A stretch of 64,000 nt of DNA from M3007 sp046329435 (lineage in GTDB: Bacteria > Bacteroidota > Bacteroidia > Chitinophagales > Saprospiraceae). How positions within the stretch are numbered: position 1 is the stretch's first letter; every line of letters begins with the position of its first letter. The notes under the pieces are model-generated. The model saw only the letters and a program-made list of their open reading frames with translations, was not told the DNA's origin and made no database searches. The stretch covers positions 53,354 through 117,353 of the forward strand of contig JAXLUR010000013.1 of NCBI GenBank assembly GCA_046329435.1. Direction: 5' to 3'. The position numbers were made by a program, and so were the translations under genes. Positions 28,007 through 36,620 of this stretch are shown one piece after another.

Positions 28007-28037
28007 AAAGCCGCTCCGGGAATCCCGAAGCGGCTTT
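28007..28037. terminator. Bidirectional terminator between convergent genes
   Basis: A 15-bp stem with one mismatch (AAAGCCGCTCCGGGA against TCCCGAAGCGGCTTT). A-rich on one side and T-rich on the other, so it can end both the 26460 gene and the giant minus-strand gene whose stop is at 28060. Confidence 0.85.
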
Positions 28038-28059
28038 GGTTTCATTGATCAAACTGTAT

Positions 28060-31000
28060 TTAGCGCACCACGCTCAGTCGCACGGCGCCCCAGTTTTGGT
28101 CGTCCGACAGGCGCAGCAGGTACAGGCCCTGCGGTACGTCCTGCAGATCGATGGTGGTCTGGAATTCGCCGCCTGCTGTGGGCAGTTGCTGCGTCAGTAC
28201 GAGTCGGCCGGCAGCGTCGAACACATCGGCACGGAGAGCGCCGGCCGGGGCATTGTGCAGCGTGAGCCGGAACAGGCCCTGACCGGGGTTGGGCGACACC
28301 ACAAGACCCCAGGCACTTCCGGGCTCTACACTGCCGATAATGATGACCGTGACCTCCGTCGTGGCCGTACAGCCGGTATTGACGTCGGTTACCGTGACGG
28401 TGTAGGTGCCTTCCGGCACGTTTTCGAAAACAGGGCTGGCCTGCGTCGTGCCGTTGAGCGTGTACTGGTAGTTGTTGGTGCCGCCGCTGGCGCTGGCCGT
28501 GACGGTACCGTTGCTCGAAGTAGCGGTGACGCTCAGGGGTAGTTCAACCGTAATCATTACCGGAATGGTAAATACATCGCCGGCAGCATCCTTCACGTGG
28601 AAACTGTACGATCCGGGCGCGAGGTTGATGAACTGCGGGCTGCTCTGATAGCTGCTGTTGTTGGCGGCATACTGATAAGGCGGTTCGCCGCCGGTAGCCG
28701 TGATTTCGAAGCTGTTGGCCAGGCAGGGATCGCCGATCAGGTTGAACGTAGCGGAGATCGGCGTGTAGTCGATCGTGAACGACTGCGAGGCCGTGCAGCC
28801 GTTGGCATCGCTCACTTCGATGGTGTAGTCGCCATTCGGCAAATCGATCGGGTCGGTCTGGCCGGGGATGGTATAGGCGTAGGGCGGCGTACCGCCGGAG
28901 AACGACGGGAACACGTCGTTGCCGCTGACAACCAGGCTGACAGACACCGGCGTGGGCTGGTTCATGACGACCACCTGCTCAAGGGTCGTACCTGCCGCAT
29001 CGCGCACTTTAATATCGAGCGGGCCCGCAGGCAGGTCGGTGAAGGTATTGTCGCTCTGCCAGGGGCCGTTGTTGAGGCTGTATTCGTAGGGCGGTTCGCC
29101 ACCGGAAACAAACACGGTGAGGGAGCCGTCGGACGAGCCGTTGCAGGAAGGTATTTGAGCCGTGACCTGAATGATTTGCAGGGGCGCGACATTGATCACA
29201 AAACTGGTAACCGTGGTACACCCGTTGAAGTCGTAAACCGTGATATGGTAGGTGCCGTTGGGCAGGTTTTCATACGAAGGCGCGTCGGTTTCGAAATCGT
29301 AGGGCGGGGTGCCGCCGCTGACATCTACGCCCGTGACATCATTGCCCGAAACCGTAATATTGACCACAATGGGGGTCGGCTCGTCGAGGTTAATGTCATA
29401 GGAGGTCGTGGCGCCCTGATCGTCGCGAACAGTGATGGTATGTGCGCCGGCACTGACATTATCGATCGTGCTCGACGACTGGTATGCGCCGCCGTCGAGG
29501 CTGTATTCATAAGGAGGAACCCCGCCGTAAGCCGATACGATCAACGATGCGAAGCCGCCGTTGCAGAAAATCGGCACCGCCACGATCACCTCGGGGATGA
29601 CCAGGTCCGGAATCTCAATCGTCGCCGTATTGGTTGCCGTGCAACCGTTGGCATCCATTACCGTGACGGTGTACACGCCGTTGGTCAGGCCGCCGAAGGA
29701 ATTGCCCGTCTGGAAATTCTGGCCGTCGAGACTGTACTGATAGGGCGCAACTCCGCCTTCGACTTCCACATTGATCACATTGAGTGCAGGAATGGGGAAA
29801 GCCAGCAGTTGATCGGGATCATTCAGCGTGACCGTGTTGGTCGTCGCGGTAAAGCCCTGATTGTCGCGTACCGTGACGGTATATGTACCCGCGGGCAGGC
29901 CGGCAAACGTGTTTTCAGGCTGGAAATTCTGACCGTCGAGGCTGTACTCGTAGGGCGATTCGCCGCCGCCGACCATCACACTGATGCTGCCGGTGGCGCT
30001 GCCTGCGCAAGCCACCTGATCGTCCACATTCAGGGCCGTCAGCAGGGTATTGACGGCTACCACGGCATCGGTCGTGGCTGTACAGCCGTTTTCGTCCTGT
30101 ACGGTGACTGTGTAGAAGCCATTGGACAGGCCCTCGAAAACATTACTGCTTTGGAAATTCTGGCCGTCGATGCTGTAGGTATAAGCGCCCGAGCCGCCGG
30201 AAGCGCTGACGGTGACGTCGTAATCGGTCGTCGAAGCGCTGGCGCTGATAGCCGTCGGTTCGCCGATCACCACCTCGTTGGTGGTGGCAGAGAAGCCGTT
30301 TTCGTCGGTAACGAGGATGGTGTAGGCGCCAGCCGGAAGGCCGGAGAACACGTTGTCGTTCTGTTCCGAACCCCCGTTGATGCTGTACGAAAGCGGCGGG
30401 GTTCCGCCGGCTGTTTCGACAGTGATTTCGCCCGAAGCGTCGCCATTGCAGGAGATGCCCTGGGTTTGCTGGGCCGAAACAACCAGCGAATTTTGAACAA
30501 TAACCAGATCGAACAGGCCGCCGTGGTACCAGGCGCCATTGTTTTGGTCAACAAAATCAAACTGGAATATGTCGGCAGTTTCGGAGCCGCCGCCGTGCTG
30601 ATAGCTCAGCAAGCCGGCGTCGATATCGGCCTGGGTAAACGTACTGCCTACGGCAAGCGGGCTGCCGTCGAGCAGGAGCTGGCCGAATTCGGGCAGTACC
30701 AGAACGGTGTAAACCGCCTGGGCGGCAGTGCCGGAATAATTGGCCTCGAGATAGGCCGTTTCGACATCGGCAGCAGCGCCGGCCAGTACGGAAAGCGGGT
30801 TATTGGTTTGAATTGTGGCATCTGCATTGTCCGCTCCCACACAGAAGTTCATGCTCCATCCTGTGATGGAGCCTCCGTCTTCGGCATAATTGTCGGTGAC
30901 TTTGAGGGTCCAGGTGCCGGTGTAATTGGCGCCGTTGAGCACAGAAAGCGGGTTGATCGGTTGGTACGAGCCGCTGAATGCGGGGTTGTTGCCGCAATTG

Positions 31001-33837
31001 TTTTCAAAGTCGGCAGCGGTGGAAGCGGCCTGATCGTCGAACGTAACGTTGATGTTGTCGCCGTCGCAGCCAAAGTTGGAAGCCGGCACGCCAGGCTGAT
31101 TGAACAGCTGAATAACGGCGCCGGAAGGCGAGGTCAGCGTGGCCGACAAGTCGCCGGTCCAGGTGTGGTTGATCTGGACGCTGACGTTGGCATCCGAGAT
31201 AATGCCGCTGGCCGGGATCGTCAGGGTAGAAGTAGCGGTATTGACCGAAGCCGCATCGATTGTGACGGGCACGTTCGTGCTGGCAAAGGTGGCGCCGCAG
31301 TTCAGGTTGGCGGTCAGGAAAGAGGCAAAAGCGGAATATCCGCCGTCGCCGCAGCTGTTCATGGCTTTAATCCTCCAGTAATACACCGTGTTGCCCTGCA
31401 AACCGGTCAGTGCAGCCGAGGGGTCGGTGGTATTACCGTCGAACACGAGGCTGCCCGCGCCGAAGCCCGGGTTGGTCGATACCTGCACCTGATAATTGGC
31501 GGCAAAAGGAACGGCTTCCCATTCAAGGGTTGTGGTAGCCGGAACGCCGACGGTGCCATCGGCAGGCGACGAGAGTTCGGCAAAATCGGTCGGTGCGCCG
31601 GGCAGTGCCTGAAACGCCACGGTCGCAGTCTGCGTAATGGCGCCCGAAGTGGCCGTAATGGTGAGCGTATAATTGCCGGCCATGCCGGGCGTAAGGCCGC
31701 TGATGCTCACGGTTGCCGTAGCGGAAGGCGTCACCGGGTTGGGCGTCACATTGACCGTAGCGCCGGCAGGAGCGCCTGTGACCGCGATGTTCACCGGGTT
31801 GTTGAAACCGGCCAGCGAAGCCAGGTTGAGCGACACGGTGGCCGGGGCGCCCGGGCAGCCGTCGAGGGCGCCGGGTGCGGCCGTCAGGGTAAAGGAGGGC
31901 ACCGGCGGTTGCTGGATGCGGAAGTTGACGTTCGAAATATCAAAGAATACGTTGCCAACGGCTAGTACCATTACGCGGCAGGTGTTCGACACGTTGTTGG
32001 GCACCGTTACATCTGCGCTGCCATCGTTGGGCGTGCTGGCGAGCAGGGTGATGGGGTAGCTCAGGCCGCCGTCGGTAGAGAGCAGGAGTTTGACATTGGC
32101 ACAGTTGACCGGTGCAGCGTTGGTGGAAGCCACGTTCCAGGTCACGGTGCGGGTTTCGCCGACGTACCAGAGTTCGTTGGTGTTGGGCGCCGTGACGAGC
32201 AGGGGGCCTGCCTGACCGGCTACGGTAATGACCACGTCGTCTTCTTCGGTGCAACCTGCGCCGGCGTGGTTGTCGCGTACGGTAACGCGGAATTTCATGG
32301 TACGGGCTACGCCGGGCAGTTCTTCCCAGTCCGAGTTGACGTTGGCCACCAGATCGGGCAGGCGGGGGAACCAGCGCGTGGGCGAAGCTGTGCCTTTATA
32401 GGAGCGGAACAGCGGGCCGGTGGCGCTGGTTGATACGGGCGGCATGGTGGCAAATTCCGGGTCCATTTGTTCCCAGCAATAGGTCAGCGGGTCGTTGTCC
32501 ACGTCGCTGCCGACAGCCGTAAGGGAGAAGGGGGTCGATTTGGGAATCACGTAATCGGGGCCGCCGTTGACGGTGGGGGCATGGTTGCCCGTGCTGACTT
32601 CGACCGGGCAGGTATGGCTGGCGCCGGTTACGAAGTTGCCGATTTCCTGAAGACTGATTGCATGGAAATAGTCGTCGGAGTGCGCCTGCACGTCGGGGCT
32701 GCAGATGCCTGCATAACCCATGATGGTGGAAGCGCTGCCCGGTTCCATGGAAGCCCCGGCCACGCGGTTGCAGTTGTTGTTCTGGGTGTGGTTGGCGCCG
32801 AACTGGTGGCCCATTTCGTGCGCTACGTAGTCGATGTCGAAAGCATCGCCGATGGGCGAAGGGCCGCCGGTTACCCCGCGGGCCTTGTTGTTGTTGGAGC
32901 ATACCGAGCTCAGCGAGGCAATACCCCCGCCGCCGGTACTGAATACGTGACCGATATCGTAATTGGCAGAGCCGATCACGTTGGTGATTGTCGTCTGGTT
33001 TTGGCCCAGCATCGTGGCGCCGTCGTTGTTGGTATAGGGGTCGGTAGCGGAGTTGAGGTAAATGATCAGGTCATTGTTGGCAATAATTTGCATGGTAATG
33101 GCCAGGTCGGTTTCGTACACGCCGTTGACGCGGTTCATACTCGTATTCATGGCCGCAAGCACCAGCGGCTTGGTTCCGCCATGGAAAGTGGCATATTCGC
33201 CCGTGCAGGCCAATGCGAGACGGTACTGGCGCAACTGGCAGTCGCCCTGATATTCCGGATCGACATTGGGCAAAATATTCTCGCTCATGGTGCTCATCTC
33301 TCCGTCATCGACACCACAAGTGAAATTGGCCGATTTGCGGGCGTAATCTTTCTTGTAATACACCACATAGTTTTGGGTATCGCCCTGGCTGTAAGGGTCG
33401 ATAAAAACAGTGCTGTGGTTGCGGGAGATCACCATGGCGTGAAAACCCCAGGGGGTCAGGTCGCATTTGAGCGTAGCCGTCGGATCATCGACGCCGATGC
33501 CGGTGTAGCAACGGATCTCGGGGTACTGCGCCTGGAGTTCGGGCGCCATGACGGGCGATTCAAACAACTGGAACGTCTGCCAGCCGCCGTCGGGGTCGGG
33601 CAGCGTGATCAATACCTGGTTTTCTGCCGAAACGGTCTTGAAACGTTCCGGCGCGCTGCCCAGCAGCGATTCGGCGGCGCTCACATCGAGCTGGACCGTC
33701 CGGTATTTCATGGGGACAATGCGCCGGTCGCCCACGAGGCTGATCGACGCTTCATTTTGGTCGGACCACAGCGATTGCGCGCCGAGGGAACCGCCGATAC
33801 AGGCAAGCAGTAGAAAAAAAAGGAGTTTCCTGAACAT
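28060..33837 (-). CDS. Giant reprolysin-like metalloprotease with P-domain, SprB-type repeats and T9SS sorting domain
   Basis: A 1925-residue surface protein counted from ATG 33837 (MFRKLLFFLLLACIGGSLGA signal). An N-terminal pro-region precedes a metzincin domain with HEMGHQFGANH at 340-350, as in reprolysin-like (M12B-type) enzymes. Next come Ig/Fn3-like domains (about 560-840), a proprotein-convertase P-domain (about 855-1000; NHTWTGDLSATLTSPSG, GTWTLKVTDN), a short linker, and about ten SprB-type repeats (roughly 1115-1830) with the YEYSLDGQNF...NTFAGLPAGTYTVTV pattern. The Por sorting domain is at the C-terminus (VVSPNPGQGLFRLTL, VPQGLYLLRLS). SprB repeats occur in the gliding adhesin of Flavobacterium. 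Likely a secreted, adhesive protease. Confidence 0.88.
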   Translation of the reverse strand: MFRKLLFFLLLACIGGSLGAQSLWSDQNEASISLVGDRRIVPMKYRTVQLDVSAAESLLGSAPERFKTVSAENQVLITLPDPDGGWQTFQLFESPVMAPELQAQYPEIRCYTGIGVDDPTATLKCDLTPWGFHAMVISRNHSTVFIDPYSQGDTQNYVVYYKKDYARKSANFTCGVDDGEMSTMSENILPNVDPEYQGDCQLRQYRLALACTGEYATFHGGTKPLVLAAMNTSMNRVNGVYETDLAITMQIIANNDLIIYLNSATDPYTNNDGATMLGQNQTTITNVIGSANYDIGHVFSTGGGGIASLSSVCSNNNKARGVTGGPSPIGDAFDIDYVAHEMGHQFGANHTQNNNCNRVAGASMEPGSASTIMGYAGICSPDVQAHSDDYFHAISLQEIGNFVTGASHTCPVEVSTGNHAPTVNGGPDYVIPKSTPFSLTAVGSDVDNDPLTYCWEQMDPEFATMPPVSTSATGPLFRSYKGTASPTRWFPRLPDLVANVNSDWEELPGVARTMKFRVTVRDNHAGAGCTEEDDVVITVAGQAGPLLVTAPNTNELWYVGETRTVTWNVASTNAAPVNCANVKLLLSTDGGLSYPITLLASTPNDGSADVTVPNNVSNTCRVMVLAVGNVFFDISNVNFRIQQPPVPSFTLTAAPGALDGCPGAPATVSLNLASLAGFNNPVNIAVTGAPAGATVNVTPNPVTPSATATVSISGLTPGMAGNYTLTITATSGAITQTATVAFQALPGAPTDFAELSSPADGTVGVPATTTLEWEAVPFAANYQVQVSTNPGFGAGSLVFDGNTTDPSAALTGLQGNTVYYWRIKAMNSCGDGGYSAFASFLTANLNCGATFASTNVPVTIDAASVNTATSTLTIPASGIISDANVSVQINHTWTGDLSATLTSPSGAVIQLFNQPGVPASNFGCDGDNINVTFDDQAASTAADFENNCGNNPAFSGSYQPINPLSVLNGANYTGTWTLKVTDNYAEDGGSITGWSMNFCVGADNADATIQTNNPLSVLAGAAADVETAYLEANYSGTAAQAVYTVLVLPEFGQLLLDGSPLAVGSTFTQADIDAGLLSYQHGGGSETADIFQFDFVDQNNGAWYHGGLFDLVIVQNSLVVSAQQTQGISCNGDASGEITVETAGGTPPLSYSINGGSEQNDNVFSGLPAGAYTILVTDENGFSATTNEVVIGEPTAISASASTTDYDVTVSASGGSGAYTYSIDGQNFQSSNVFEGLSNGFYTVTVQDENGCTATTDAVVAVNTLLTALNVDDQVACAGSATGSISVMVGGGESPYEYSLDGQNFQPENTFAGLPAGTYTVTVRDNQGFTATTNTVTLNDPDQLLAFPIPALNVINVEVEGGVAPYQYSLDGQNFQTGNSFGGLTNGVYTVTVMDANGCTATNTATIEIPDLVIPEVIVAVPIFCNGGFASLIVSAYGGVPPYEYSLDGGAYQSSSTIDNVSAGAHTITVRDDQGATTSYDINLDEPTPIVVNITVSGNDVTGVDVSGGTPPYDFETDAPSYENLPNGTYHITVYDFNGCTTVTSFVINVAPLQIIQVTAQIPSCNGSSDGSLTVFVSGGEPPYEYSLNNGPWQSDNTFTDLPAGPLDIKVRDAAGTTLEQVVVMNQPTPVSVSLVVSGNDVFPSFSGGTPPYAYTIPGQTDPIDLPNGDYTIEVSDANGCTASQSFTIDYTPISATFNLIGDPCLANSFEITATGGEPPYQYAANNSSYQSSPQFINLAPGSYSFHVKDAAGDVFTIPVMITVELPLSVTATSSNGTVTASASGGTNNYQYTLNGTTQASPVFENVPEGTYTVTVTDVNTGCTATTEVTVIIIGSVEPGSAWGLVVSPNPGQGLFRLTLHNAPAGALRADVFDAAGRLVLTQQLPTAGGEFQTTIDLQDVPQGLYLLRLSDDQNWGAVRLSVVR

Positions 33838-34045
33838 AATACACGGAGTTGGTTTGAACAGATTAATGCACATGGAAGCGCAGTTTAGGTTTATAAAGGC
33901 CGGGCGAATGTAGTATTTCCAGTCCGGCACAAATCTTTTGGAATCGGGATTTGGCAAAAGGCGGTCAAATTTTTTGTAAAAAACTACCCCCGCAAGGGGC
34001 GTCACTTTACTTTTAGCCATTGATCCGCTTTTAACTGCAAGTTTC

Positions 34046-34501
34046 ATGAAGATTCGCAAATGGCTCCTGGCGCTGACTGCCCTGCTCGTTTTTATTCAAA
34101 TTTTTCGCATCGACAAGTCGGCGCCCGCGGTTGACCCCGCCCAGGATTTCATGACGGTGGCCGCGCCGCCCGCCGAACTCAGGGCGCCGCTCAAAGCGGC
34201 CTGTTACGACTGCCATTCCTACGAAACGCGCTATCCCTGGTACTCCGACATTGCTCCTGTGTCGTGGTGGCTTAAAAATCATGTGAACGAAGGCCGTCAC
34301 CACCTCAATTTTTCCACTTTCGGCCAACGCTCCGACCGCGACCAGCTGCATGCCCTCCACGAATGTGTGGAAATGGTGGAAGAAGGCGAAATGCCGATGA
34401 GCAGTTACACCTGGGTGCATAAGGATGCGCGCCTCAGCGAAGCACAAAAAGCGCAGCTGATTGCCTGGCTGAAAAGTTTTAATGCCGTGGGAAGCCGGTA
34501 A
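34046..34501 (+). CDS. Haem-binding domain protein
   Basis: A 151-residue protein with an N-terminal membrane/signal segment (WLLALTALLVFIQIF). It has a single c-type haem motif CYDCHS near residues 53-57, followed by YETRYPWYSDIAPVSWWLKNHV, diagnostic of the Haem_bd family, and EMPMSSYTWVHKDARL with a candidate axial Met or His. Probably a periplasmic electron carrier or sensor. It is divergent from the giant protease gene. Confidence 0.87.
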   Translation: MKIRKWLLALTALLVFIQIFRIDKSAPAVDPAQDFMTVAAPPAELRAPLKAACYDCHSYETRYPWYSDIAPVSWWLKNHVNEGRHHLNFSTFGQRSDRDQLHALHECVEMVEEGEMPMSSYTWVHKDARLSEAQKAQLIAWLKSFNAVGSR

Positions 34502-34546
34502 AATGATGGCCGGAAGGAATCCTGCCTCCGGCAAAAGATACAAAAG

Positions 34547-34584
34547 CACTGCCCCGGCTCATCTGAAAGGCGAGCCGGGGCAGT
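34547..34584 (-). terminator. Terminator between convergent genes
   Basis: A perfect 14-bp stem (CACTGCCCCGGCTC and its complement) with a 10-nt loop. The minus-strand 3' side is T-rich (CTTTTGTATCTTTT), so it mainly serves the 34612-34917 gene. The plus side has no T run. Confidence 0.8.
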
Positions 34585-34611
34585 GTCGTATTGTGAGGGA
34601 GTGACTCCCGA

Positions 34612-34917
34612 TTAGCGCTTGTCCAGTTTCTGCGTCGTCAGCACTTTCTGATTGCGGTCAAGCAATTGCACGAGGTAATAACCCTTTGGAAGATCGAGAA
34701 CGGAATACCGTTCGCCTTTTACGAAATCGAAAGACTTGACCTGTTTGCCTACAATATTGAACACCAGTACGTGCCCGACCTGGTCGCTGTTGTCATTCAC
34801 CGAGAAATATTCGGTAGCGGGATTGGGGTAAACAGCCAGCTCGGGGCGGGCGTTTGATTGGGCTTTCAGGGCAAAACCGGCGAGCACAAAAAAGAACAGG
34901 AGTACAAAATTTTTCAT
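34612..34917 (-). CDS. Small T9SS sorting-domain protein
   Basis: A 101-residue protein: signal peptide (MKNFVLLFFFVLAGFALKA) and then directly a Por-type C-terminal sorting domain (ELAVYPNPATEYFSV, GHVLVFNIVGKQVKSF, LPKGYYLVQLLD). There is no room for another domain. ATG 34917 is chosen because the upstream reading frame is not signal-like. It may be a real small surface protein or a remnant of a larger cargo. A terminator follows directly. Confidence 0.75.
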   Translation of the reverse strand: MKNFVLLFFFVLAGFALKAQSNARPELAVYPNPATEYFSVNDNSDQVGHVLVFNIVGKQVKSFDFVKGERYSVLDLPKGYYLVQLLDRNQKVLTTQKLDKR

Positions 34918-35278
34918 CGGCAGAACAGTGTAACGTTTGTTTTCGTGGACAAAATAGGGATACTTATTCCGTACAGGCAACCCGTGATTGCTTTTTTTTA
35001 TAAACATTAACGTTAACGGCGCAATAAGCCGAAAGGTTTGCTTTCCGTTGACATTTCTCCTCAACCTTTGCCCTGCGCATTTCGCCCGCTTTCTCAACCG
35101 ACCGGCACGACAGGGCGCCGACGCGTATCAAGACCCTCTTCGAGGGGTCGCGACTGGAAAATTTTGTTTTTCCGCGGGTTGGTTTTTGGACAAAACAGTT
35201 TGCTTTCGACTGCAAAATCCGCCTTGACAAAAACAAAATTTTCCCCGCCTGGCGGTGGCGCCGGAGCCCGGCGGGCGC
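34918..35278. other. Intergenic region, 361 bp, with hairpins and no gene
   Basis: No convincing coding frame. It contains a small hairpin with a CTTCGAG tip near 35133-35150 and the long-range 16-bp inverted repeat described at 35156-35244. It lies upstream of the 101-residue gene (minus strand) and downstream of the glycosyltransferase gene (also minus strand), so part of it may be that gene's 3' region. Confidence 0.5.
35156..35244. repeat. 16-bp perfect inverted repeat with 57-bp spacer
   Basis: GGAAAATTTTGTTTTT at 35156-35171 is repeated as its exact complement at 35229-35244. Each arm is flanked by C/G-rich sequence (CCGCGG and CCCGCC). It could form a large stem-loop in RNA or be a pair of binding sites. 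Confidence 0.7.
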
Positions 35279-36031
35279 TCAGGGTTTCATCCGGCGGTAA
35301 ATTTTCAGGTTGACCACCCCGAGCCGCTGGAGGAAATGGTTGAAAGATACCCGAAGAACGCCCAGGCCATACTTCATGCTGCGTCGGAAATTGATACTCG
35401 AGGCTTCATCGAAATATTTTGTCGGGCAGGTCACTTCTCCGATGTCGAAACCGGCATAGACGATCTGGGACAACATCTCGTTGTCGAACACAAAATCGTC
35501 GGAGTTACGGTTGAAGTCGATCGTTTCCAGCACTTCCCGGCTAAATGCCCGATACCCTGTGTGGTATTCCGAGAGTTTGTAATTGATCAGAAAGTTTTGC
35601 GCGAAAGTGAGGAAGCGGTTGGCGACGTACTTGTAGAGCGGCATGCCGCCTTTTCGCGCGCCCATGCCCAGAATGCGGGAGCCCAGCACGACGGGGTACA
35701 GGTCTTCCCCGATGATATTGACCATCGAAGGAATAAGTTTGGGCGTGTACTGATAGTCGGGGTGCAGCATGATCACGATATCGCCGCCGATTTCGAGGGC
35801 CTTGTTGTACAGCGATTTCTGGTTGCCGCCGTAGCCTTTGTTCTTTTCGTGCACGATGACATGCTGAATACCCAGCGCGCGGCCGAGTTCGGCGGTATTG
35901 TCGCGGCTGTGGTCGTCGCAAAGAATGACCTCGTCGACGAGGTCGAAAGGGATTTCCCGATAGGTAATTTCGAGCGTTTTGGCGGCATTGTAGGCCGGCA
36001 GAACGACGACTACTTTTTTTCCTTTATACAT
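35279..36031 (-). CDS. Family 2 glycosyltransferase
   Basis: A 250-residue GT-A enzyme with no membrane segment. Start VVVVLPAYNAAKTLE is the GT2 nucleotide-sugar motif, followed by EVILCDDHSRDNT, NKGYGGNQKSLY and the metal-binding region IVIMLHPDYQYTP, where the usual DxD is HPDYQ, a known dolichyl-phosphate mannosyltransferase-like variant. The C-terminal segment is GYRAFSREVLE...DNEMLSQIVYAG. It probably transfers a sugar to a polyprenyl phosphate or envelope glycan. The acceptor is unknown. It lies 18 bp after the DUF5606 gene. Confidence 0.87.
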   Translation of the reverse strand: MYKGKKVVVVLPAYNAAKTLEITYREIPFDLVDEVILCDDHSRDNTAELGRALGIQHVIVHEKNKGYGGNQKSLYNKALEIGGDIVIMLHPDYQYTPKLIPSMVNIIGEDLYPVVLGSRILGMGARKGGMPLYKYVANRFLTFAQNFLINYKLSEYHTGYRAFSREVLETIDFNRNSDDFVFDNEMLSQIVYAGFDIGEVTCPTKYFDEASSINFRRSMKYGLGVLRVSFNHFLQRLGVVNLKIYRRMKP

Positions 36032-36049
36032 CTTGTTTGGGCAAAGGTA

Positions 36050-36496
36050 TCAGGCTTCCGAACTGTCTTCGGGAGCCTCGGGAGTGGCGGCGGCTTCCTT
36101 TTGGGCATCGGCGAAAATTCCCTTTTCGCGCATAAAAAGGAACCACTTCACGCATTTTTTGATGTCGTTGATGTGCACGCGATCCTGATCGTGTTCGGGC
36201 AGGATAGTACTGAAGTAGCTGCGCAACTGCGCACTGGAGGCATTGGCAGCCGGCGGCGGCGTTTGCTCGTACTGATCGAGCATTTTTTGAAAAACATCCG
36301 TCAGGGGCACCGTGCCTTCTTCGGTTTCGGTGTAAACGGCGATAGAGGCCAGCGGCGTGATCTGGCCCTGGCGCGCGGCGACGAATCGCGTGCGGCCTTC
36401 GTGTTTGTCTTCGATCAAAAGACCGTTGCTGCGGGATGCAACCAGTTTGTGTACGCCGGGAACGCCGGCGATAACGAGGTATTTTTCTAAGTTCAC
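36050..36496 (-). CDS. DUF5606 protein
   Basis: A 148-residue cytoplasmic protein. The segment NLEKYLVIAGVPGVHKLVASRSNGLLIED is typical of DUF5606, a Bacteroidota family of unknown function. The tail is acidic (QKEAAATPEAPEDSSEA). I start at GTG 36496, because the only upstream ATG (36520) lies in a heptad repeat tract and family members start close to NLEKYL. The gene lies between ribosome recycling factor and the glycosyltransferase on the same strand. Confidence 0.78.
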   Translation of the reverse strand: MNLEKYLVIAGVPGVHKLVASRSNGLLIEDKHEGRTRFVAARQGQITPLASIAVYTETEEGTVPLTDVFQKMLDQYEQTPPPAANASSAQLRSYFSTILPEHDQDRVHINDIKKCVKWFLFMREKGIFADAQKEAAATPEAPEDSSEA

Positions 36497-36620
36497 TTTG
36501 TTGATGTGCTGATGTGACAATGTGCTGGTGTGGGCAACGAATTAATGTGCTGACAGGACGCGTGTGACCGATTGAAGAGTCGCATGTGCTTCATCCGTCA
36601 GCACATTAACGCATGGCACA
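36497..36620. repeat. Heptad-periodic repeat tract with a 13-bp inverted repeat
   Basis: The spacer between frr and the DUF5606 gene holds repeated ATGTGCT/GATGTGN units about seven bases apart. It includes TTAATGTGCTGAC near 36541 and the exact complement GTCAGCACATTAA near 36596, which can pair over a loop of about 40 nt. A third CACATTAA lies near 36617. The tract touches the start of DUF5606. Confidence 0.7.

Noticed and set aside
28597..31965. 1122-codon open frame antisense to the giant protease gene
   Set aside because: It mirrors the third-position G/C bias and repeats of the sense gene. The sense frame has a signal peptide, zinc motif, repeats and a sorting domain, while the antisense product shows no known motif.
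32467..33813. 448-codon plus-strand frame over the protease N-terminal part
   Set aside because: It overlaps the signal peptide and zinc-binding region of the real gene in antisense and has no start signals or motifs.
34964..35236. Small open frames in the 361-bp gap before the glycosyltransferase
   Set aside because: Composition and lack of a plausible start or motif; the region is better explained by hairpins.
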